Source: Helicobacter anseris
Lineage (GTDB): Bacteria; Campylobacterota; Campylobacteria; Campylobacterales; Helicobacteraceae
Reading direction: 5' to 3'
DNA length: 34,324 bases
Assembly (NCBI GenBank): GCA_004368235.1
Contig: JXTW01000005.1
Span: 53,616-87,939 of the forward strand
The position numbers were made by a program, and so were the translations under genes. Under the pieces are notes generated by a model, which saw only the letters and a list, made by a program, of their open reading frames with translations, did not search any database and was not told the DNA's origin. Below, piece after piece: positions 8,745 to 15,584 of this stretch (the first letter of the stretch is position 1; each line of letters starts with the position of its first letter).

Positions 8745-9714
8745 TGTACGCACACCAAAAGAGTTTGCACACTCTCATATCCCCAATGCCTACAATCTTC
8801 CTGTGCTTCTTGATATGCAACATCAAGAAGTAGGTAAATTATATAAGATTGATCCTTTAAAAGCAAAGTTTCTAGGTGCTAGCTATGCTTGTGAGAATAT
8901 CTCAAAAATCTTACAAGACCCAAAAAACTCTCATATCCTATCCTATGAAAATGAGATTCTCATCACTTGTGCTAGGGGTGGTATGCGCTCTCAATCACTC
9001 CTTTATGTTTTAAAGTCTCTGGATTTTCGTGTCAGCAAACTTGCTGGTGGATATAAAGGCTATCGCAATCAAGTCCTAGATATCATCCAGAAATCTAAAA
9101 AAGAAGATTTTATCACTCTATGTGGTCCTACTGGCTGTGGCAAAAGTGAAATCATAGAAGATGCAAGTGATTTTAGCATCGATCTAGAATCATTAGCTCA
9201 TCATTATGGCTCAAGCTTTGGGAGTATGGCTAGTGAGATTTTGGGTAGTCAACCCACTCAAAAAATGTTTGAAAATCTTCTTGCCTATGAGCTTGAAAAC
9301 AAAAAATCTTCCCTCCCACTTCTTATTGAAGCAGAATCAAAGCGCCTAGGTAACATTATCATCCCTAAGAGTTTAGCCAATAGCTATCAAAATGCCTTTA
9401 AAGTCCATATTACCTCTCCTATTGAATTAAGAATACAACGTATAAAAAACCTTTATGGCAATATTCCTGAAACTCTCTTTTTAAATGGGATGCAAAAAAT
9501 CAAACCCTATATACAGGGCAATTTTTATAAAGAAATTTTAAATCTCTGGGAATATAAGGATTTAGAAAAAATTGCAGAAATTTTAATCTTAAAATACTAT
9601 GACAAGGTTTATAAGTATTCTCCCGCTGATTTAAGTTTTGAACATACAAATAGGGTAGAAAGTCTAGTATTTTTCAAAAACTTGCGTAATGAATTAGCAA
9701 ATAAATCTTTTTAA
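8725..9714 (+). CDS. mnmH: tRNA 2-selenouridine synthase
   Basis: MnmH (SelU) replaces sulfur by selenium at the 2-thiouridine of the wobble position in some tRNAs, using selenophosphate, and passes through a geranylated intermediate. The 329-residue protein has the expected two parts. An N-terminal rhodanese-like domain starts DVRTPKEF and carries catalytic Cys82 in TCARGGMRSQ. A P-loop domain has GPTGCGKS at 134-141. E. coli MnmH is about 364 residues, so this is slightly short but appears complete. The gene starts inside the end of the preceding membrane-protein gene without a strong ribosome site, so it is probably translationally coupled. Its presence implies SelD elsewhere in the genome. 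It ends in a 4-base convergent overlap with the helicase gene. Confidence 0.9.
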   Translation: MAKIIIDVRTPKEFAHSHIPNAYNLPVLLDMQHQEVGKLYKIDPLKAKFLGASYACENISKILQDPKNSHILSYENEILITCARGGMRSQSLLYVLKSLDFRVSKLAGGYKGYRNQVLDIIQKSKKEDFITLCGPTGCGKSEIIEDASDFSIDLESLAHHYGSSFGSMASEILGSQPTQKMFENLLAYELENKKSSLPLLIEAESKRLGNIIIPKSLANSYQNAFKVHITSPIELRIQRIKNLYGNIPETLFLNGMQKIKPYIQGNFYKEILNLWEYKDLEKIAEILILKYYDKVYKYSPADLSFEHTNRVESLVFFKNLRNELANKSF

Positions 9715-11729
9715 GATTTATTTTGCACAAGATGGGCTTCATAAAGAAATGTAGATGGCTCATAGGCAAGATTTTTAACCTCATCTCTTTTAGCATAGGA
9801 TAAAAAAAGCCTCTCCTTAGCTCTAGTTACAGCCACATAAAATAATCTACGCTCTTCTTGCAAACTACCACCTTTTTGCATCAGCTTAAGGTTTGGAAAT
9901 CTACCCTCCATTAAATCAATTACATATACCTCTTTAAATTCAAGCCCCTTACTTGCATGAATAGAGAGCAAATTCACTCCGCTGCCCTGTTCTGCCTCAC
10001 TAGAACCCAAAATCATTGCATTTAAAAATTTTCCAACACCCTGATAATGCATACTAAGATTTTTTAGCAGCAATATTTTACGATCAATTTTTTCATTAAC
10101 GCCATCTTTTAAGGCTAAATTAAGTGTACCATCCTTATTTTTTATCCTTTGATTGATTAAAATTTGTTTTACCCTATTATAAAAATTACTTTGAGCGATA
10201 ATATCTAGCATCTCTTTAGGTATATATTCTTTTTGCAATGCTATATAAAGTTTATAAAAATCCTGCAAGAATAACACGCATTCATTATCAAATTTAGGAT
10301 GAGATAAAATAGGATGAGATGCAAAATCACGATCTAGCAAAGCATCAAATCTAAGAGCAGAATCTAACATCATCAAATCTTCAAAAAGACCTAGCTGCGT
10401 ACTTTTAGTACGTGTCAGATATGCACGTTTTTGCTCTGGATTTAAAATACCCTCTCTCACATCTCCATTTCCCAGATTCTCAAAACCATCATAAATATCT
10501 TTAGCAATAGAATTGCCAATTTTAGGGATATAGGCAAGTATATGAATAAAAGCCATCATATCTTTAGAGTTATAGACAAAAGCACAAATATCTAATAAAA
10601 GTGCAATCTCTTTAGAATCAAAAAAGCTAGATCCACCTTTTCGTTTTGATGGTATTCCAAGCTCTCTTAATGAAGCCTCACAACCATCAGCAGAAGCATT
10701 ATTACGAAAAATAATAGCGATATCCTCAAAATTCTTATGTCCATTAGCAATACGTTTAGCAATACCTTGATATTGCCCAAATAATTCCTCATAAACCAAA
10801 AGCTTTGGCAAATCAAACTCGCCTTTTTTAACTACCTCTAAATGTTTAGGATAAATTCTTTCATTTTTTTCAATGACTCTATTAGCCAAATCTAAAATAT
10901 GACCTGATGAGCGATAATTTTTTGATAATGTAAACACTTTAGCATTGGGATATTTATTTGTAAAATTAGCAATAATTTTAATATCTGCTCCATTAAAGGC
11001 ATAGATACTCTGATCATAATCTCCCACACAAAATAAACTTTTAGGATTAAGTGCATCAAGGATAGAATCTTGCAAAGGATTAGTATCTTGATATTCATCA
11101 CATAAGATCTCTGCATAATTTTGAGGGTACTTAATCACATCTTCTCTAAAATAAAGTAGCAAATCATTAAAGTCTGCATAATGATAGGATCTTTTCAACT
11201 CACTAAATTCATCAAAAATCCCCTCATAAATCAAAATATATTTTTCCTGTTCAGGACTTCTTTTAACAAGCCATTCGCCAAAACCTTGATTCTTATGAGT
11301 ATTTAAATAAAGTGAGTATATATCATAAAGATATTGTGCTGAATAAGGGGTACTGCCATCCTTATCCAAATAAATACGCTTCTCTGCAATCGATTTAAAA
11401 AGTACTTTTAGCTCTCTAGGCTGTTTAAGTGTAATATTATATTTTTGCAAATATTTATAAGCAATAGAATGAAATGTCCCTGCTTGTATACCCTTTGCCA
11501 TCCTCTCACCAAAACTTTTTGCCACGCGAGCGACCATTTCAGCCGCTGCCTTATTTGTAAAGGTAAGAAGTAAAATTTCCTCTGGACTAATACCTTGAGA
11601 GAATAAATATGCGATACGTCCTACAATTGTGGAAGTCTTGCCCGTACCAGCTGATGCTATAGTAAGATTATAACCCATAGGAGCTCTAGCAGATTGAAGC
11701 TGCTCGGTATTAAGATTTGAAAGTGGCAT
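9711..11729 (-). CDS. UvrD/Rep/PcrA-family ATP-dependent DNA helicase
   Basis: This is a superfamily 1A 3'-5' DNA helicase of 672 residues acting in repair or replication restart. The motifs run in order: Q-motif LNTEQLQSA, Walker A SAGTGKTS (26-33), Ia TFTNKAAAEM, Walker B DEYQDTNPLQ, motif III GDYDQSIYAFNGAD, motif IV SKNYRSS, motif V SIHASKGLEF and motif VI FYVAVTRAKERL. It is shorter than E. coli UvrD (720) and is closest in size to Rep, but Rep, UvrD and PcrA cannot be separated here. I start it at the ATG at 11729 (MPLSNLN) with GGA seven bases upstream. A TTG four codons earlier is possible. It follows two glycosyltransferase genes on the same strand. Confidence 0.9.
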   Translation of the reverse strand: MPLSNLNTEQLQSARAPMGYNLTIASAGTGKTSTIVGRIAYLFSQGISPEEILLLTFTNKAAAEMVARVAKSFGERMAKGIQAGTFHSIAYKYLQKYNITLKQPRELKVLFKSIAEKRIYLDKDGSTPYSAQYLYDIYSLYLNTHKNQGFGEWLVKRSPEQEKYILIYEGIFDEFSELKRSYHYADFNDLLLYFREDVIKYPQNYAEILCDEYQDTNPLQDSILDALNPKSLFCVGDYDQSIYAFNGADIKIIANFTNKYPNAKVFTLSKNYRSSGHILDLANRVIEKNERIYPKHLEVVKKGEFDLPKLLVYEELFGQYQGIAKRIANGHKNFEDIAIIFRNNASADGCEASLRELGIPSKRKGGSSFFDSKEIALLLDICAFVYNSKDMMAFIHILAYIPKIGNSIAKDIYDGFENLGNGDVREGILNPEQKRAYLTRTKSTQLGLFEDLMMLDSALRFDALLDRDFASHPILSHPKFDNECVLFLQDFYKLYIALQKEYIPKEMLDIIAQSNFYNRVKQILINQRIKNKDGTLNLALKDGVNEKIDRKILLLKNLSMHYQGVGKFLNAMILGSSEAEQGSGVNLLSIHASKGLEFKEVYVIDLMEGRFPNLKLMQKGGSLQEERRLFYVAVTRAKERLFLSYAKRDEVKNLAYEPSTFLYEAHLVQNKS

Positions 11730-11760
11730 TTTTATTTCCAAAAATTTTTGGAATTATACT

Positions 11761-12669
11761 TTATTTACCCCTATTTATAGAATCTTGGATCTTTATAGCA
11801 TTTTCTACCAAAGCATTTAAATGTCTTTTCATTATTTTGCTTTGAGAAATTTTTGCAATATTTATATTACTTTTTGCAGCCGTCAGAGCATGCATATGCT
11901 CACTTGGCAATGCAATAAAATCTCGCCTAAAAACACTAAAAAAATCTGTCTCTAAACATACATTTTCTATCTTTAGGGCTTTACACCACTCTGAAATCCA
12001 AGGATCATCATTATTTCTAATGCCCATCTCATCTATAAAAAGTTTAGGATCAAAAAATAAAGGATTTTTCTTTGGGTTAAAAACCTGTGTATTCCACAAA
12101 ATCCCAGTCGCCCCACAAAGCCCATCTATTTTGCCATTTCTATCTATCCCGCCAAGATAGCCTATCATCGCATCTTTATGCTGTTTTTTAAGCTCAACTA
12201 ACTTACTAATAAAATCAGGTGGATACATCAAATCATCATCTATGCTTATCACCCATGCATCCGATTCTTCTTCATAAACTTGAGTTAAAATTGGGATATA
12301 TTTTTTAAAGCTGCCTATATCATCCCACTCTATCACCTTAAGCCAAGGTTTAAAGCCTTCTAATACTTCTGGCAAACTAGCATACTCACCCTTTGCTAAA
12401 TAAAGTCGCACTTCAAATGGACGTATTGTCTGGAAAAATAAAGAATCAAGCACATAATGTAAATAGTGGATTCTCTGTTTGTGCGTGGTTATAGAGATAA
12501 TAATAGGCTTTTTAGGTTGTGCTGGGGGGGGGGGTAAAAGCTTTTTATAATCTGTAGTTTGAATTTTACGATTAAGATTATGCAAAAATCTTGATTCTGC
12601 ATAAAGAGCATGCTTTCTGGCTGCCTTAATAGCATTAATAAGCTGCTTGAAATAAAATTTAATCTCCAT
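11761..12669 (-). CDS. Phase-variable glycosyltransferase (GT2-like), currently in frame
   Basis: The 302-residue protein has a GT-A-like domain starting PIIISITTHKQRI and a metal-binding DDD at 144-146 in ISIDDDLMYP. A later DEMGIRNNDDPW segment resembles acceptor-side motifs of LPS glycosyltransferases. The N-terminal 45 residues are basic and the protein has no membrane span. It probably adds a sugar to LPS or another surface glycan; donor and acceptor are unknown. The codons for Pro46-Pro49 lie in a run of 11 C on the coding strand. I translated the two other phases. With 12 C the frame ends four codons after the tract, and with 10 C it stops within about ten codons. So the gene is ON at 11 C and should switch by slippage. 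AGGAAAGGT precedes the ATG. GT25 is directly upstream. Confidence 0.8.
   Translation of the reverse strand: MEIKFYFKQLINAIKAARKHALYAESRFLHNLNRKIQTTDYKKLLPPPPAQPKKPIIISITTHKQRIHYLHYVLDSLFFQTIRPFEVRLYLAKGEYASLPEVLEGFKPWLKVIEWDDIGSFKKYIPILTQVYEEESDAWVISIDDDLMYPPDFISKLVELKKQHKDAMIGYLGGIDRNGKIDGLCGATGILWNTQVFNPKKNPLFFDPKLFIDEMGIRNNDDPWISEWCKALKIENVCLETDFFSVFRRDFIALPSEHMHALTAAKSNINIAKISQSKIMKRHLNALVENAIKIQDSINRGK
12524..12534 (-). repeat. C11 homopolymer tract (G11 on plus strand), coding phase-variation site
   Basis: Eleven consecutive G on the plus strand lie within an AT-rich gene and encode a proline run before the catalytic domain of the glycosyltransferase. Tracts of this length are classic slipped-strand contingency loci in Helicobacter and Campylobacter. 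The given length keeps the frame open. Confidence 0.9.
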
Positions 12670-12696
12670 TACCTTTCCTTAAAGAGGTATAAAAAA

Positions 12697-13470
12697 TTAT
12701 TTGATTCTATCTGGTTTTGGAAAAACTAAGATATAAATAGCCCTATAAATATTTAAAAGTATCTTAAAAATCTCTCTTGAGAGTTTATATGCCAAACTAA
12801 GCTTCATTTTACGCTCCCCTATTTCACTCACCCATCCTAAATCCTCCAGCACATAAGGCAAGCTTAAAACACTCTCTACTCTATGGACAAAAAACATGTC
12901 CATATAATCATCTACTGGAAAAATAAATACTCTAGAATGCAAAATGAATTTTTCAGCACTTTTTGGTGTAAGATAATAGCCTTGAGTACCAGAAGCTTTT
13001 TCTCTGATCAATACCCATTTATCTCCATCCTCAAATTTTTTTAATTCACTATATATTTTAAACTTTCTTAATGCCATTAGTCTCATATATTCTGGTTTAT
13101 AATCTAAAGCACATAATCGCTCTATCACTCTATCAAAACCATCTAAAAACCCCACATCATCTTCTAGTATCAAGCAAGGCTTATTGGTCTTTATGCAATG
13201 TTTCCAAAGAGTAAAATGAGAAGCATAGCAGGCTTTCTCACCATCGCTTAGTCTTTTTCCTCTAAATATCTTTGATAAAAAATTACTCCTAGTTTGTTTA
13301 AAATTTAAATGCTCTAAAGATTTTGCATCCACAGCATCAAAAAAACAAAATTCTAAAATTGAGGATAATTTAGGCTTATTTTTAAATAAACAATCTATAC
13401 GTTGCTGCATTTCTGCCCTACGATCAACACTACGCTTAAGGCTAATAACATATGCAGTTAGTTTTTCCAT
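12697..13470 (-). CDS. Glycosyltransferase family 25 (LPS biosynthesis)
   Basis: The 257-residue protein matches GT25, the family of beta-galactosyltransferases and related enzymes that build lipooligosaccharide or LPS outer core. Evidence is the opening TAYVISLKRSVDRR (5-18), the mid-domain SDGEKACYASHFTLWK (75-90) and the acidic ILEDDVGF motif with Glu103-Asp105. The C-terminal part holds FPVDDYMD, also typical. Amphipathic and basic residues near the end (about 215-257) may bind the membrane. The exact sugar is not deducible. AAGG precedes the ATG, and a minus-strand TATAAT at 13501-13506 is a suitable -10 box. Its stop is 27 bases from the start of the phase-variable glycosyltransferase, so the two probably share a transcript and act on the same glycan. 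Confidence 0.88.
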   Translation of the reverse strand: MEKLTAYVISLKRSVDRRAEMQQRIDCLFKNKPKLSSILEFCFFDAVDAKSLEHLNFKQTRSNFLSKIFRGKRLSDGEKACYASHFTLWKHCIKTNKPCLILEDDVGFLDGFDRVIERLCALDYKPEYMRLMALRKFKIYSELKKFEDGDKWVLIREKASGTQGYYLTPKSAEKFILHSRVFIFPVDDYMDMFFVHRVESVLSLPYVLEDLGWVSEIGERKMKLSLAYKLSREIFKILLNIYRAIYILVFPKPDRIK

Positions 13471-13500
13471 CTATGACCTTTATCTATAAAATCTCTAAAA

Positions 13501-13506
13501 ATTATA
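13501..13506 (-). promoter_or_regulatory. Candidate -10 box for the GT25 operon
   Basis: TATAAT reads on the minus strand at 13506-13501, about 31 bases before the GT25 ATG, within a very A/T-rich stretch. Motif and spacing only. Confidence 0.4.
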
Positions 13507-13528
13507 TTAAAATATTACTTCATAGAAG

Positions 13529-13545
13529 TATCGCGTCGCGATAAT
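13529..13545. promoter_or_regulatory. 15-bp perfect palindrome overlapping a possible -10 box upstream of fdhT
   Basis: TATCGCG-T-CGCGATA at 13529-13543 is a perfect inverted repeat with a single central base. It is strikingly GC-rich for its surroundings. A possible -10 element for fdhT, GATAAT (13540-13545), overlaps its right arm, so a protein bound here could block transcription. The regulator is unknown. Confidence 0.5.
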
Positions 13546-13601
13546 ACATTTTTAGATTCTTCATTTCTAAAAATCCATTCATTTTATTTTAAGGTTTTAT
13601 T

Positions 13602-14816
13602 ATGTTTTTTTTAAAAAATATTGCACAAAAGTGCTTTGGTGGATTTTTCAACCCATTTTATAGCATTCTTTTTATAGCCGTGCTTTCAGCATACTATTTT
13701 GGTATTACAGGCTCTGCTTGGGCAGTCACGGGTGAGTTTACACGTTGGGGAGGAGAGATTTTAGGACTTTTTGGTATTGATGTCAGCTCTTGGGAATACT
13801 TCCAAATCATTGGTCTTAAAGGTAGTATTTTTACACGCAAAGATGGGATTATGATTATTGGAATGTTTTTAGGCGCTCTTATTGCCACACTTTTATCTGC
13901 GCGTTTCAAACTTAGAATACCTTCTTTTAAAATCATACTTCAAGCACTTATTGGTGGAATTATTGCTGGTTTTGGCGCTAGACTTGGTATGGGATGTAAT
14001 CTAGCTAGCTTTTTTACTGGTATCCCTCAATTTAGTTTACATGCGTGGATTTTCACTCTACTTTCGATTGTTGGTGTGTATTTTGGCATCCTTGTAATAC
14101 AGAGACAAAACCTTGGTATTGATATGAAAAAAGGATCTTTCAACGCACCAAAAAAACACAACTTTAAGTCCATTTCATATCTGCTTGGAATATTAGTGCT
14201 TATTTTTTCTATTATTCTTAGTATCACTCTGATGCAAAGTGATTCCCTTATAGCACCTAAAAGCTTACTTGGTATTGCGCTTGTATTTGGGCTTGTCTTT
14301 GGCTTTGTCATCTCAAGAGCACAAATTTGCTTTACCTCTGCTTTTAGAGATCTTTTTTTAACAGGACGTAGTATCACAGCACGTGCCATTGTTATTGGTA
14401 TGATGATCTCAACAATTGGAGTGTTTGGGTTTATTCTGCTTGGGATAGAGCCAAAAATTGTATGGGCAGGACCTAATGTAGCCATTGGGGGGCTATTATT
14501 TGGCTTTGGGATAGTGATAGCTGGAGGCTGTGAGTGTGGCTGGATGTATAGGGCTATGGAAGGGCAAATACAATATCTTATTGTAGGCATTGGCAATATC
14601 ATCGGATCTGTTATTCTAGCTTTATCCTGGGATAGCTTTAGCCAGCCTCTAGCCAAAGCTTGGCCTAAAATAAATTTACTTGAAAGCTTTGGAGCTTATG
14701 GAGGATTATTTATCAATCTTTTACTTTTGATGCTATTTTTAGGGCTTATAGCCTGGCTTGAGATAAGGGCAAAAAAAAGAATTTTATTTGATATTAAAAC
14801 TAAGGAGGCAAAATGA
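13602..14816 (+). CDS. fdhT: YedE/FdhT-type membrane transporter for selenium or sulfur compounds
   Basis: This 404-residue protein has about nine to ten membrane segments and belongs to the YeeE/YedE (TsuA) family. Conserved cysteines thought to relay a thiosulfate- or selenium-containing substrate are present: Cys132 in GMGCNLASFF, Cys243 in ISRAQICFTSAF and Cys310/Cys312 in AGGCECGWM. Together with the adjacent TusA-like gene it matches the fdhT-fdhU pair of Campylobacter jejuni, needed under selenium limitation for active selenocysteine formate dehydrogenase. The long form with an extra N-terminal region (1-80) also fits the seleno-YedE type. AAGG precedes the ATG. The coding sequence opens with a T8 run followed by A6, a minor slippage risk. 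The fdhU ATG lies inside its last codons. Confidence 0.85.
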   Translation: MFFLKNIAQKCFGGFFNPFYSILFIAVLSAYYFGITGSAWAVTGEFTRWGGEILGLFGIDVSSWEYFQIIGLKGSIFTRKDGIMIIGMFLGALIATLLSARFKLRIPSFKIILQALIGGIIAGFGARLGMGCNLASFFTGIPQFSLHAWIFTLLSIVGVYFGILVIQRQNLGIDMKKGSFNAPKKHNFKSISYLLGILVLIFSIILSITLMQSDSLIAPKSLLGIALVFGLVFGFVISRAQICFTSAFRDLFLTGRSITARAIVIGMMISTIGVFGFILLGIEPKIVWAGPNVAIGGLLFGFGIVIAGGCECGWMYRAMEGQIQYLIVGIGNIIGSVILALSWDSFSQPLAKAWPKINLLESFGAYGGLFINLLLLMLFLGLIAWLEIRAKKRILFDIKTKEAK

Positions 14817-15079
14817 AACCCCATCATGATATTACGCGCTTAAATAATTATGCAATCTCATATCATATTGACTTGCAAGGCTATAGCTGTCCATACCCAG
14901 CTATTGAGAGTCTAAAAGCATTAAAAAAGCTAAAAAAAGGAGAGATTTTACAAGTTGTGTGTGATTGCGCACAAAGTATAAATAACATACCCATAGATGC
15001 GAGTAACTATGGCTATGATGTGCTTGAGATTATAGAATTTGATGGATTATTTCATTTTATTATCCAAAGAAATTTCTAA
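14813..15079 (+). CDS. fdhU: TusA/SirA-like sulfur (selenium) carrier protein FdhU
   Basis: This 88-residue protein is a single TusA-like domain with the signature Cys26 in GYSCPYPAIES. The cysteine would carry persulfide or selenide. It overlaps fdhT by four bases (ATGA), and AAGGAGG in the end of fdhT is a strong ribosome site. The pairing of a YedE transporter with a TusA-like protein is conserved. In C. jejuni the pair supports selenium delivery to formate dehydrogenase. No formate dehydrogenase gene lies in the window. The N-terminal extension of about 18 residues before the core fold is typical for FdhU/YedF. A G11 tract begins 16 bases after its stop. Confidence 0.83.
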   Translation: MKPHHDITRLNNYAISYHIDLQGYSCPYPAIESLKALKKLKKGEILQVVCDCAQSINNIPIDASNYGYDVLEIIEFDGLFHFIIQRNF

Positions 15080-15094
15080 ATAAATTCATTTTGA

Positions 15095-15105
15095 GGGGGG
15101 GGGGG
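15095..15105 (+). repeat. G11 homopolymer tract, non-coding
   Basis: Eleven consecutive G lie between fdhU and an HrgA-like remnant. No ORF of convincing size reads through it on either strand in the present state; minus-strand reading gives only about 20 codons. Its length equals that of the coding C11 tract at 12524-12534. Confidence 0.9.
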
Positions 15106-15126
15106 CTTGAAAAAAGCATTCCCTAA

Positions 15127-15495
15127 GACATAGAGTATAATTATCCAAAAACTTCAAACAATCTTTTAGTGGCTTTGGAATGCGATGAGAGCAGTGAGTT
15201 TCTTGATGAGTTATGGAGACTAAATCACGCTTTTGGAATTGGTGTGATTAAACTTAATGCCAAAGATTTAATCTCTTCTGAGGTTTTAATCCCTGCAAAA
15301 AAGAAAGAGAACCTAGATTTTACAACGCTTGATTTGCTTGTGGGGCAAAATTCAGACTTTAAAGAATTTATTAAAAATGTCAATCAAAACATACAAGGTT
15401 CAGATATTTTCAAGAAAGTTATCAAAAATGGCTTTGATAATGTTATGGAAGATGAAGAGATAGAAAAATACATCAAAGATAAAAAGATCATCTAA
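15127..15495 (+). pseudogene. C-terminal remnant of an HrgA/COG2958-like protein
   Basis: The open frame encodes about 108-120 residues that read like the C-terminal third of HrgA-like proteins found next to restriction genes in Helicobacter. The recognisable core is VALECDESSEFLDEL then LNHAFGIGVIKLN, followed by a LIPAKKKENLDF segment and an acidic tail. The frame is open only from 15127 because a TAA lies just upstream. There is no ribosome site before the only possible start (GTG at 15169), and the alignment begins mid-domain. The 5' two thirds are missing, so this is a decayed fragment. The family call rests on memory of the core motif and is moderate. The G11 tract lies 21 bases before the open frame and might belonged to the ancestral locus. 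Convergent with the autotransporter. Confidence 0.5.
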
Positions 15496-15584
15496 CAGAC
15501 TTTATCGCGGTAATGGGAAGCAAAAGCATTTGGGGGTTAAGCCAATAGATTAGCTTAAATATGCACACCCACTAAGCATAACCC

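Noticed and set aside
10398-10412. Inverted repeat CGTACT-TTT-AGTACG inside the helicase gene
   Set aside because: Six-base arms with a three-base loop in a coding sequence are within chance expectation.
14027-14656. A 209-codon minus-strand open frame opposite fdhT
   Set aside because: It lies antisense to a well-supported membrane transporter, has Pro/Ile-rich composition typical of a shadow frame, no ribosome site and no family resemblance.
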